In this document: piece after piece, positions 23,660 through 33,642 of the stretch
How the letters are laid out: every line of letters begins with the position of its first letter
Position numbering within the stretch: the stretch's first letter is position 1
NCBI GenBank assembly: GCA_033297075.1
Contig: MU858271.1
Coordinates: 1-55,777, forward strand
From: Rhypophila decipiens
Taxonomy: Eukaryota > Ascomycota > Sordariomycetes > Sordariales > Naviculisporaceae
Length of the DNA stretch: 55,777 nt
Direction: 5' to 3'
Notes under the pieces: generated by a model
The model's database searches: none
What the model saw: the letters and a program-made list of their open reading frames with translations, nothing else
Told to the model about the DNA's origin: nothing
Position numbers and translations under genes: made by a program

Positions 23660-23939
23660 GGCGGGAGGTCAGATATAGCCTCCGATGATCGTTTCCTGGT
23701 TTCTTGGTTTTTTTGGTACACGTATAACTGCTGGGATCGACAACCTGACTGACTGTGTATAAATACATCATGAACCTGTCCCTCCCCGGTGTAGGATATT
23801 TACAAAATTCGAGTTTGGTTCTACTCTTGGTCACCTTGACTTTCTACATTACTTTGACCTTGGTTTGGTCACCTAGGTATTCACACCAGCATATTGTCCA
23901 CGCCGACCACGGATAGAAAAGGCCGAGTTTCTCGCCAAA

Positions 23940-25301
23940 ATGAAAGAAACCAAGCAGCCCAAGATGGCCGACCAAGCTCCCACTTCCGTAAAGCACGAGT
24001 TGAAATCCCACAACAAAACCCAAACAAACCAACAACTTCAGCATGACCAAGCTCAACCCCCAAAAGGCAACCAAACAATCCGCACCATCCTCCCAACAAC
24101 CCTCATCAAACTTTCCAGCTCAATACTCCACCACCTCGCCTCCCTAACAAACATCCACATCCCACTAGACCATCCCATCTGGGCCCTCCTCGAGAAACAC
24201 GTCTACGCACTACCTAACCCGCCGCCTCCACGAACCCGTCCGCCCAACAAGCCAATGCAGGTGCTTTGCGTAGGTCTCCCGCGCTCAGGCACCGAGTCGT
24301 TGCAACAGGCCCTGCTCACGCTGGGATACGACCATACCTACCACGGCTGGGACATTGTCTACGACGACGAGGTACATTCCCCGTCTTGGGTGAAAATCGC
24401 TAGGATGAAGTGGTACCCCGACATAGTCACTCTCTCCCATTCGCCCAAGAGTGTGCGCATAACAGCCAAAGAATTCGATTCGGTGCTGGGCCATTCGCAA
24501 GCAGTAACAGACGCGGCGGCGTCGTGTTTTGCGCGAGAGATTATAGAAGCGTACCCGGATGCAAAGGTTATATTGAACATGAGAAGGGATGTAGAGGGGT
24601 GGCATAAGAGTGTGGTGGGTACGCTGGTGAAGGCGAATCAGAGCTGGGGGTTTTGGATCGCGTCGTGGCTGGATCGGGAGTGTTTCTGGGCGTGGCATGT
24701 TTATGAAAGGTTTCTTTGGACGGGCCTGTTTAGAGCCTCTGATGGGGATTTGAAGAAGGCTGTTGAGAGGAATGGGAGGGGGGTTTATTATGGTATGTTG
24801 TGTCTTTTTCAACGTTTTTGTTCCTTCCTTGCTTTTGGCTTTACGTTGGTTCTTTCTTGTCTTTACTTTACGGGAGGAAGCGGAATACAATGGCGTAAGG
24901 CAACTAGGTGCAGAAGAAAGAGGAGGTACAGAATTTGGTTACAAAGCTGCCTTATGGCTTGGCATGGCCAACATCAACAGCAAGAAGCTAAACTAACAAC
25001 AACCCCTTGCTAACTGCTTTTGCTTGTAGAACACCACGCCATGATCCGCGGCCTTGTCCCCAAAGAACGCCTGCTAGAGTGGTACATCGACGACGGGTGG
25101 GAGCCCCTCTGCAGATTCCTGGGCAAACCTGTTCCCCCGCCGAACGTGCCGTTTCCGCACGCCAACGCTGCCAACGGCGGCTGGAAGACCCGCGAGGAGC
25201 AGTGCAACAAGCGCTGGGTGGACCAAGCTTTTCTAAACTTGATCATGGGTGTTTTGGGTGTGATTTTGGTTGCATTCGGGGGGCGGTGGTGGTTGGGATG
25301 A
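23940..25301 (+). CDS. Sulfotransferase-like P-loop protein (Sulfotransfer_4 type), 374 aa
   Basis: Fungal protein of the sulfotransferase/P-loop NTPase fold. Exons are 23940-24792 and 25030-25301. Intron 24793-25029 is long for this window (237 nt) but has donor GTATGT, branch GCTAAC and acceptor GTAG, and the frame is kept. The Asn/Gln-rich N-terminus precedes the PAPS-loop-like motif GLPRSGTES (about residues 112-120). YHGWDIVYDDE and the 3'-phosphate-binding-like strand AKVILNMRRDVEGWHKS follow. The C-terminus ends in a hydrophobic helix (LIMGVLGVILVAFGG), suggesting membrane anchoring. Many fungi carry several such genes, often near secondary-metabolite or accessory loci, and the substrate is unknown. 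It converges on the next gene with 46 bp between stops. Confidence 0.82.
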
Positions 25302-25347
25302 TTAGGGTAATAGAAGCTTTTGTTCGCTGAGTGAGTGGGCATGTTGT

Positions 25348-26133
25348 TTAAGAGATGATAGTTTCCATGGGCACCTTCTCCTTCTTCGTCTCCTTGCAGC
25401 ACTGGCACCCCTGCAACACGCTTTTCATCCTTACGACCTCGATATTACGTATATTACCAATTATCTCGGCCCTCCGCATACAGTCTGGGTCCCAGATCTT
25501 TTCCATTCGCGACCTGCCTCTCCGCTCTCTCCTCAGCACTGCCTCCTTCCCATCCAACTCTTGCAGTTGTTGTTTTGCTCCTTCCCATAGACTCGTCCAC
25601 TTAGCCCGCAGTGAGTGGCACTTGGTTCTAAGGCTCGCCCTGTGGGTTTCGGAAGCGAACAGTCTCCTGTCCGACCACCTGTATCGAAGGCGTGCCCATC
25701 TTATCTTTAGACGGAGGAGGGGTTCGAAGGGATGAGTCGGTGACCTAAGATCAACACTCCACTCAGCCAAAGCCTTTTGGTTCTCGTCCCAGGTCTTCCA
25801 CTGCTGCTCCTCGGCTGATATGATGGTTTGGAGCTCCAAGTGCAAGGAGCGCCAGGCGGCACGGAGGTCTTGGATTATCTTGACGCGCTCTGCGTATGCA
25901 AAGCTCGACATCCCCTGGCCGGTAATAAGAAAGTCCTTCCACCTTTCGTCGAGGCGAGACTCGTACTCTGTGATGGGAAGCGGGCCGTGACATTTTCCGT
26001 CGGCTTGGCAGATGGGCTTCTTGTCCTTCAGGTCTGGTGGTGTGTACATGTAGGGTATGTCTGGTATCTGTAGCGATTGCATCGAAGTCACCAGGCGATC
26101 GTCGCCGTCGTCGTCGGCAGTGTTTAGACCCAT
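25348..26133 (-). CDS. Unknown Trp/Arg-rich helical protein, 261 aa
   Basis: Single open frame from ATG 26133 to TAA 25350-25348. The product is mainly helical and charged, with many Trp residues spaced in heptad-like fashion (WRSLHLELQ, EQQWKTWDENQKALAEW, LKIRWARLRYRWSDRR), suggesting a coiled-coil or helical bundle. The N-terminus is acidic, and a CQCC motif lies near the C-terminus. No signal peptide or membrane span is seen. I do not recognise the family. It is convergent with the sulfotransferase-like gene. Length, unbroken frame and composition support a real gene. Confidence 0.65.
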   Translation of the reverse strand: MGLNTADDDGDDRLVTSMQSLQIPDIPYMYTPPDLKDKKPICQADGKCHGPLPITEYESRLDERWKDFLITGQGMSSFAYAERVKIIQDLRAAWRSLHLELQTIISAEEQQWKTWDENQKALAEWSVDLRSPTHPFEPLLRLKIRWARLRYRWSDRRLFASETHRASLRTKCHSLRAKWTSLWEGAKQQLQELDGKEAVLRRERRGRSRMEKIWDPDCMRRAEIIGNIRNIEVVRMKSVLQGCQCCKETKKEKVPMETIIS

Positions 26134-27447
26134 CTTTGTGTGATGCGTCTTTGCTACGGCTATGATGGTTGGGATGGCTGGGATGATGTTGGCTGGTTAG
26201 GATAGGAGCGAAATTTTCTGGGCCGAAGTTAAAAAGAAGAGAAAAGGGGCAAAATACATGTGATTACCAGTGTGGCGTCAGCACCAACATGGAAATTCAG
26301 GAGGGGAAAAAAGGACAATTCAGCCACCAAAACATTAGATAGACTTTAATGACGACAACCGCGAGCAGGAGCCACACAAAGGTTATGCTGGTCAACTGGG
26401 TCCCATTGCATGGTGGCGATGGTCACATGAGAATGATGCCGAGTTCTGAAATCAAAATAGTCTAGAGAAATACACTGCTGACTGCTTCGAAATAACAACG
26501 GAGACAGATACGCCTGGTAAAGAGTTGCTAGATGCTTGAAAGGACAACTATCGAGGCCTTGTAGGCTTCTCTTCTATCTCTACCTTTTAGTGGGCTTGAG
26601 GCATATAAGCGATCGAATATATATGTGTCAAGGGGTCATTGAAGGTGTATGTAAATCATTTCACATGCTATATTATAAATCAGTTGACTGCTAGCTCGAC
26701 CGGATGCGAGATACGTGAGAGACGGATCCTGCGGGTGATAGATAGTATTCACAACGAAGTGATTTCCTCTTTGGTCGATCCTGCGGGACGGGTGTGTATC
26801 ACAAGCTCGAGTCCCATCCTGCAATGGCAATTTGGAGAGTCATCAAGTGTGTTGGTGAGTACAGAGGCTTAGACTGCGTCAATGATACTCTACAACTGCC
26901 GGCGCCACACAGGTACATGGCATTTCCACGTTTTCTCTCCAGGAACTATGTCTCCGGCCGTTCAGCCCCAGGCCAGGTCCATAAGCCGATTCTTTCTTAT
27001 CACTGGTTTGGATTGCCGAGCAATCTGCGCGCGCAACGGTTACATGACATGACCTTGAGAATGGGGCTGTGCAGGCCTCACAACCACTTCACCACTACTT
27101 CACCGTGGATTTTGGTGTACAATAAATATCAGACGCCGGAAGTTCCCGCTCGTCAGGAACCGCGGTTGTATCTTGTGTTACCAGGTCATCTATCACTGAT
27201 GAATCTGACTGGTTGCTGGATTGTTGAACTTCTCGGTGAAAATTTCCTTGTCCAATCCTGAGTCTTGACAAACGAACCATGTCCTTGCGCCGTTGCATTG
27301 TCTTATCAAACCCGCTTCATGATTCTAAATCATTGAACATGCCAGTTGGTAGAGCTGAAAAGGACTTGTTCGAAAACATCCAATGAATGGCTGTGATCAT
27401 GAGTCGGGTAAATAGACTCTCCGCCCGTCTCATTGTCTCGCATCCTA
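26134..27447. other. Intergenic region left of the miniature LTR element
   Basis: Promoter of the minus-strand unknown gene, then about 1 kb with no recognisable gene. An open frame at 26794-27261 shows no domain or splice signals. Confidence 0.45.
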
Positions 27448-27452
27448 CCATC

Positions 27453-27507
27453 TGTCATCCGGTAAAACGTTAATCGCACCAAGACTAGCTGAGTCTATAT
27501 TGCAACA
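27453..27507 (-). repeat. 3' terminal repeat of the miniature LTR element
   Basis: 55 bp, identical to 27718-27772, with TG/CA termini and adjacent to target duplication CCATC at 27448-27452. Confidence 0.9.
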
Positions 27508-27717
27508 CTCCCCCGGGCTCAATAGTCTTGGAGCTCTATAGGTTCTATGTGTATGAATACAACTTTGTAGTCTTAGTGGCCGGTTCTGGAGGTCTTTTTC
27601 TTTCGGTTGCGGATTGGATCGAACACACTACCTCTTGCGCTTCCGCTGGGCTTATAAGCTCTATAGCAGTTTGAAAGAGTGTAGCGGTTACCAAACGCGC
27701 CACCCGGGCTCATAACC

Positions 27718-27772
27718 TGTCATCCGGTAAAACGTTAATCGCACCAAGACTAGCTGAGTCTATATTGCAACA
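27718..27772 (-). repeat. 5' terminal repeat of the miniature LTR element
   Basis: 55 bp, identical to 27453-27507. It is followed on the minus strand by the tRNA-Met-type primer site and flanked outside by CCATC at 27773-27777. Confidence 0.9.
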
Positions 27773-28019
27773 CCATCTGCCCTTTGGAGTTTCTTTTATA
27801 CTACTGCTACTATCGCAGCTAGTGTTTTCCGTGGCTTCTGCTCTGTTTTGTTTTGTTTCGAATTCTGTCGGCGAGTTCTTCGGCCATACTATCTGCCTTC
27901 CTTATTTCGACACCGACACTGACACTTTGAGATTGAGCCTCTCCTACGTGGAAACTCGTTGGCAGGTGCTGAATGCCGGTCGGTAGTTCAAGTTACAATC
28001 ACTCCATGTCGCCCAAACC

Positions 28020-30757
28020 ATGCACTACGACGACGACCCAGAGGTCTTCAAGTCCCATTACGACGATCCGGAGGTTTTCAACCCCCATTTCTTGGACCCG
28101 GGTAATCTACCGCCCGTCACTAGCGATGACGGGATCCACGATCTGGATAGGCGGACACTCTATGGGGAGAGTCTGTGGTATGTCTGCTGATGCACCTATC
28201 CCCGTGGACCACCAGAGCTGCGGGTACTGACACTCGCGCTTGGAAAGCCATGTAAGGCGGGACTTGGATGAGAGACACATTAATGTGAGTATCTGCATAT
28301 CCCATGTTTTTCTTGGCATGACCCTAACTTTGTCTTTTATAGATGATAGCTATCACTGAGTACGTTCATCCCTACTTGCTGACTTGCCGCCTTGTCATCT
28401 TGGATTCACCACCGAGAAGAAAGAACATTGCTAACAAACTGCTAAACAAACAGCACCGTCGGGAATGGTATGCGCCTCGTTCCCTCACAATTTATTATTG
28501 GAATCGGAAACCAATGAGCTGATTTGGTTGGTTGTGACAGGCCTCTTTCTCGGATGCGGAACCTCCATCGCAGCCGCCGGCCCGGGCGGCGCTGTTCTTG
28601 GGTACATTCTGATTGGAATAATCATCACCTCGGTCATGTCCGGGCTGGGAGAAATGACAGCTTTATTACCCGTCAACGCGCCGATGATGGAATTCCCACG
28701 ACGATTCCTTGATCGCGGTGTTGGGTTTGCGATAGGATGGATATATTGGTAGGTCTATGCTTTCGATATTCTGATGAACAAAGATGGCTCTGATATTCAG
28801 GTGATCCGTGTTCACAGGTTCAGCTTCAGTTCTTCGTCATGGCGGGCGGCCAAATGGTGGCAGTGGCCAGCACGATCAAGTTCCTCTACGACGACGGGAC
28901 TACGCGATTGGCTTGGGAATATGGCCTCAAGATTGACAACGCCGTGTGAGTGTCTGCTTTCTTCCTCGTCGCTGTTGGTCTGAATCTGATGCCTGTGCGG
29001 GTGAGTTCCCCTTTTCATCAATCCAGAAACTATATGAAGATTTGACGGATTAGTAACCGATAAAGTTTACAGTGGTATGGCGAGATGGAGTACCTCTTTG
29101 GCTGTCTCAAAATCATCTTCATTTCGTTTCTCATTGTCTTGATGTTTGTTCTGGATGTAGTCAAGCGTGAGTGAATCCAGTCCTTGATGCCTTTGAACTA
29201 TATATGCATGCTGACCTAGAAAATAATGCCTTTCTAGCAAGGGGCAATGCCTATTACGACGAAACACTGGGAACAAAATGTCAGTCTCTTGCTTCATCTC
29301 GAGAGACCCCCGCTGCAAAGGGCTAACAAGTCCATTACTTCTTGCAGACTGGAACGTACCATGGGGCTTTCTAAGCCATGCCTACACGGTCAGAGACTAC
29401 GCTGGCCACGAACAGCGAAATCATAACCGGCTCCACGGGCCAGTTCCTCGGTGTCTGGTGAGCAAACATCCATCCTATCCTAAGCTGTCCGATCCCCACT
29501 GACCTGACATCCCAGGACAACGTTTGTCGACATCTTCTTCTCCTACGTAGGCCTAGACGTCTTTGCCGCCGCCGCCGCCGAGAGTCGCATCCTTTTGGAC
29601 AACACAGAGAACTACAAAATGGCCACTCGCAAAATCAACCTCCGTATTGTGCTGCTTTACACCCTTGCCGTCATAACCGGCTCCTTTGTAGTGCCTTCAA
29701 CGAATCCTTTTCTCAACGGGCATGCTCCATCTGTGGGCGCCAAGTCGATATTTGTCATTGCAGTGGTGGAAGCTGGGTTGCCCCAGCTCGCTCATTTCCT
29801 CAATGCATTTTACCTCTTCTCGGCATTTACATGTGCGGCGAATAACATCTATGTCTCGTCGAGGATCTTGCATACCCTGGCGCTCAGACGACAGACCGGA
29901 CCAGAGTTTATCACGAAGCGGCTGAGACAGTGTCGCAGGGGTGTTCCTGTGAGGGCTGTTTTGGTTTCTTCGCTGGGCTGGTTGCTGGGGTATATGGGTC
30001 GGACTGGGTCGGTTGGGCAGGTATGTCTTTTTTTTGTTCTCTTGTCAACACACTGTGCTTCCCTCTTAGCATCATCTCCGACACGGAGCTAACCATGATT
30101 GATGATTCAGAGACTCTACGAACTAAAAACCTACTGCACAATCTTCTGGCTGGTAGTCTACGTCACCATTGCAGCGACATATTTGTGCTTTTGCAGGACG
30201 CATGTTTACCTTTTCATGGCTTCCTTTCAATCCATCCCAACCGCCCAGTGCCTTCTTTGATTCTCCTTGTAACTTGTAACTAACAATCCCTGCCAAACAG
30301 CCTCAACTCCACCAGAGAAGCAGCCCCCTCAACAGACCAAGCATCCCTCTACGACCGCGACAGCCCAACCTACCCCTACAAATCCCACGGCCAATGGCTC
30401 AAATCTGCCTTTGGCTCTGCAGGCTGTATCATCGTCCTACTATTCAACGGCGTGCCGTCGTTACTCCAACATCCGGTGGATATATCACGATTCATGGCCG
30501 CGTATGTGACGATTCCTGTGTTTTTTGTCTTTATAATTGTTTATAAAGTGAGGAAGCATATACTTCGGAGGAGCAGGGGCGCTGGGAATAGTGATATCGG
30601 GCCTTGGTGGGGAATGGAGAGGTCGAATGATTTACGCTTTGTGCAGGTTACGGATCCTGTTAGGAAGGGACGGTTTGAGATGCCTGATAGGGATGTGTTT
30701 TGGACGAAGGGGAATATGAGATTCTTGGGGGAGTGGGTTTGGGTTTGGTTGAAGTGA
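28020..30757 (+). pseudogene. Amino-acid permease (YAT/AAP family) pseudogene
   Basis: Remains of a plasma-membrane amino-acid permease (about 12 spans). Exons read 28020-28177, 28248-28284, 28343-28359, 28454-28467, 28541-28748, about 28818-29000, 29073-29166, 29238-29279, 29348-29457, 29516-30020, 30111-about 30184 and 30301-30757. Family landmarks are GLFLGCGTSIAAAGPGG, SVMSGLGEMTALLPVNAP, LMPVRWYGEMEYLFGCLK and the C-terminal NGVPSLLQHPVDISRFMAAY. Three lesions block a full product. No splice choice joins exon 5 to the frame of exon 6 (one base missing near 28820-28838). TGA at 28947-28949 replaces the Trp between DNAV and VSAFFLVAVGLN. The frame shifts by one within 29350-29420. Two exons are only 17 and 14 nt. 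Exon positions outside the lesions are well supported; the exon 11 donor is weak. Confidence 0.85.
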
Positions 30758-31313
30758 GATTTCCTTTTTTTGGTTGAGGCTTAAGTAATAAAGAGGCAGA
30801 TACTTTCATATTTTGTTTGATGGACCAGTCAGGGCATCCATTCTAGTTCAGAAAAATACACCTCAAAAGTAAACCCTGCCGTTTCCGTCACGAATAGTCC
30901 AGGCCCTTGAAAGAGTGGTGCGGCTGGTGCCTCTTCATCAAGGCCCTTCTGAGTCATGTGTTCGTGTCACCACGCGGCCGCCCTCCACTGGCATTGGTTC
31001 AGACTCTCACGCAGTCGCTTGATATGTGCCCTCGGCAATCACAGCTAGGGACGGGCAATGAAATTCAATGCTAGACGCATGACTTATTCGGTTCTAGACG
31101 CTATCTACCCCTCTAGAGTCTACAGCTGTGGTGCGGAAACCACAGCTAGAACCTTCCAGTATAAAGTCATGCTAATGCAATGCGCCATGAACGGTAGGAT
31201 GATGTGCTGCTCTGCCAGTCCGAACGGTGATATCATCCCAAGCTAGCTAAGAATGCCTTCCTCCATCCACCTGCCTCACGGTCGTCCTCCAAAGACCTCT
31301 AATCCATCTCGCC
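30758..31313. other. Intergenic region, no gene recognised
   Basis: Contains the permease 3' flank. No coding, RNA or repeat signal is seen up to the broken family member at 31314. Confidence 0.5.
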
Positions 31314-32245
31314 TCAATCCTTGGAATCGGGGCCTTTGATGATGTTGATCGATCCGTCAAAAAGTTGGGACAAGGCCTCATAATTCGACTTCAGTGTCTC
31401 AAGGGTTTCGCGGGTGCGAGATGTGTACATCTCACAAATCTGTGTCAACACGTTGGGCCCTGTATGACCGCTCTGGCCTGCCAACTCGTGTGCCAGAGAC
31501 TCGAAGTGACCTAGTGCCTGTTTCTCAGACTCGATTTTTCTCTCGGATTCGGTCTTGATGCTGTCCATGGCGTCCTTGATATGGGACAAGATACGATCAC
31601 TAAAGATGCCCCCCGGATGTAATCGTCCCCCCCCCCCAAAACATCATCCATGACATGGTCTGCGTTGTCATGGACACTGTAAATTTAAAGGGCATGGTTA
31701 AATGCACGCTCGATAACCTGATCGAACGTGGCATTATCGAAAGTGCAGCCAAGCTCCCCATCTCTGAGTTTCAGTCCCAAGGCGTTCTTCACCTCTTTTC
31801 CCAAGGAAACAAGGAAGTGGCAGTAGAACGATGCGGGAATGTTGGTCTTGAAGTCGCTCTTAGACGTCCCAAGCATGTATTCTACAGGGTATGATAATTC
31901 CATTCGGGGAGCTGTCCACTCCCCCACACAGTCTAGAGAGGCGTAAGTAAGAATGGGAGGGACGATAGATTCATCGATGCATCAACTTTGGACAAGACAT
32001 ACATCGCATGCCTTCACCGCTGCGTTCGCGTTCGCCCGAGAAAACGTCGTATTGTGTCTGAAAAGACTCCTAACCACCTTTATAGCCTTTGGAACCTCTT
32101 CAGGAGCTAGCTTTCCATAACGGAAAGCCAAATCACGACCTGAAATTTCTTTACCGAGTCGCAGGAATTGATCATCCTTGGTGTGGCTGTAGAGAGTGAC
32201 AGCGGCCTTCAGGCAGGCTACTTTGGCAGGCGAAAGACCGTCCAT
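31314..32245 (-). pseudogene. Copy A of an unknown two-exon family (broken)
   Basis: Exon 1 (32245-32003, 81 codons) is intact and carries the family N-module: SPAKVACLKAA, DDQFLRLGKEIS, and ANAAVKACD at its end. The intron has donor GTATGT and acceptor TAG at 31933. Exon 2 begins TVWGSGQLPEW in the expected register, then a TAG and a net frame change occur at about 31885-31890 (TAGAA in excess relative to the paralogues). The next frame carries TNIPASFYCHFLV and stops at TAA 31687-31685. A further one-base loss in the G run at 31609-31614 separates DDYIRG from GIFSDRILSHIKDAMDSI. The end matches copy C (LSQLFDGSINIIKG). It cannot make a full protein. Function of the family is unknown. Confidence 0.72.
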
Positions 32246-32687
32246 CTTCGTTGGATTCTGCGGCTTGGACAATGACCGAATGCGATGATTGAGTGTGGAG
32301 GTGGGAAGAATTGGGTGATGCTCGAGTAGACAGGTTCTCCTTGAATGAAGAAGGTCTCGCCGCCGTGCTAGAAGTTGTAAAGGTTTGGTGGTTGGAAGAA
32401 GAGTTCAGAGGGGTGAAGAGATTTCAATACCCCCGCCTTCATGCCTCTGGCTACTGTAGTGCTCACTCGAGTTCAGATGAAAAGTGGTGGTCGAAGATTT
32501 CGAGGACGGAAAGCAGGATCACATGACATGGTCGTCTTTTCATTCATCCAATCTTTTGCATGGATAACACCCCCGTCACCTCACCAGAGAGCCCTGAAAC
32601 TGGTATTTATGGAGGTGGAGCACTTGGAGCCGGCAAAGTGAATTTGGAAGTAGCTGTCTTCATCGACAACGGACTGGCAGCACGGAT
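32246..32687. other. Promoter region of copy A
   Basis: This region is recognisably similar to the regions upstream of copies B and C, including the pyrimidine-rich block before the start and the shared element at 32458-32479. No separate gene is seen. Confidence 0.5.
32458..32479 (-). promoter_or_regulatory. Shared upstream element of the unknown family, copy A
   Basis: Minus strand reads CATCTGAACTCGAGTGAG. Copies B and C carry close relatives of it upstream of their starts. It lies 213-234 bp above the copy A start codon. A second shared block, a GGGGTAT(T/A)..AATC start with a CTCTTCTYCCAA run, lies at about 32381-32436. Confidence 0.55.
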
Positions 32688-32828
32688 TCATTTTACGGGC
32701 TTTTTGCAGTCCTTGACGAGTTCGAAAATGTAAGCTGCATTGTTATCTGTGGTTACGAGTTGGTCGACGGCGTCCGATGCATTGGGCAGATCTTTGATGT
32801 GTAGGGTGTTTACCATGAGGAGTTGCAT
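32688..32828 (-). other. Possible 46-codon coding remnant
   Basis: The minus-strand frame from ATG 32828 to TGA 32690-32688 reads like real protein (HIKDLPNASDAVDQL, NNAAYIFELVKDCKK). The frame is open only from a TGA a few codons upstream. It may be a terminal exon of a decayed gene or chance. I recognise no family, and it is not similar to copies A-C. Confidence 0.3.
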
Positions 32829-32930
32829 GGCATAGATGTATTCGACTTGTCAGTACTGCGGTTATTGGTTTTTAGTGTGCTTATGGTCTGCGGGCTCGAC
32901 CGAAACGGCGAGTTCATGTCGTGCGCCGCC

Positions 32931-33065
32931 GCTAAAACCACCGTCTGGCCTTCAATCTAGGCATTTGTTCGAGCCAGTCAAGGCATTTATTCCATAGTAT
33001 TGACATTAGGATACTGGATCGAAGGCCAAGACGGTGGTTTTAGCCATGCATACGGTGGTTTTAGC
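32931..33065. repeat. Inverted repeat with 22-bp repeat units in the loop
   Basis: The left arm 32931-32953 (GCTAAAACCACCGTCTGGCC...) is the reverse complement of 33021-33044, except for one extra base. Part of the right arm (ACGGTGGTTTTAGC, 33031-33044) is repeated directly at 33052-33065. The 67-bp loop contains two units of the 22-bp repeat also found at 13581-13719 (32956-32977 and 32978-32997). The structure could fold as a hairpin and may be a non-autonomous element remnant. No target duplication was found. Confidence 0.6.
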
Positions 33066-33642
33066 GGGGACGATGTCGTGGGTGAACATCTGAGACTGAT
33101 GTATTGGGCTGAGGTACCTTCATGTTCTCAGCACATGAGGCTGGCGAATCAAATTACACAGCGATACATCCGAGTGACTTTTACAAATCTCTGTTCCGCT
33201 GGACTTGAAGCGGCATTTGTGGATCGTGATAAGCCCAATGAAGGCTTACCATAACTTCACAGGACTGGGTTTTCCCTACAAGGCTGGACGCTGAGAAGTC
33301 ACGCAGCCTGTTTTGATGGATTTGATGTCATTCTCAATAGCAGGTTAGACACGGCCCTTATTCTGGCATTGGTTATTCAAGTGTTTTCAATGATTATCGT
33401 GGTAAACATCTTGCACTTATTAGTACTTGTCTTGAATGTGCTCTGCTTGTTAAGTAGCTATTGAGAATATAGTAGACAAGTATACATCGGCTTAGAGCTG
33501 TCCGGAGTTCCAATGGCGTTCAGAAATATATCAAGCTTGATACCTTCTCATAATGTATATTGGTGAGCTATCTATCATAGCATAATCCTCTCCCGTTCCA
33601 GCCGGGCAACTTGTGCCAGCTAATCAATCCAGCTATCTAATC
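33066..33642. other. Intergenic region, no gene recognised
   Basis: AT-richer stretch between the inverted repeat and copy B. Only short open frames are seen. Confidence 0.45.

Larger units (their letters stand above)
27453..27772 (-). mobile_element. Miniature LTR element (TRIM/SMART-like), 320 bp
   Basis: Two identical 55-bp direct repeats at 27453-27507 and 27718-27772 begin TG and end CA. The whole is flanked by the 5-bp duplication CCATC (27448-27452 and 27773-27777). Read on the minus strand, the 5' repeat is followed at once by GGTTATGAGCCCGGG (27717-27703). This is complementary to the anticodon stem-loop of initiator tRNA-Met, the type of primer site known from copia, which uses a cleaved half-tRNA. 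The 3' repeat is preceded by the purine tract GGGGGAG (27514-27508). The 210-bp interior has no coding capacity, so mobility would need enzymes in trans. Perfect repeat identity suggests recent insertion. It lies about 250 bp upstream of the permease pseudogene. Confidence 0.9.

Noticed and set aside
27590..27717. tRNA-derived SINE, because of a TTCGATCC B-box-like motif
   Set aside because: The TG/CA terminal repeats, 5-bp duplication, primer site and purine tract are explained better by a miniature LTR element.
28947..28949. TGA decoded as Trp (recoding), since TGA replaces Trp in two genes
   Set aside because: Both genes also carry frameshifts, and intact genes in the window use TGA as normal stop codons (for example the SDR neighbour MFS at 17719-17721), so ordinary decay is the simpler reading.
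28820..28950. Repeat-induced point mutation as the cause of permease decay
   Set aside because: The lesions are mainly indels, and TGG to TGA is not the CpA to TpA change expected; base composition is not AT-shifted.
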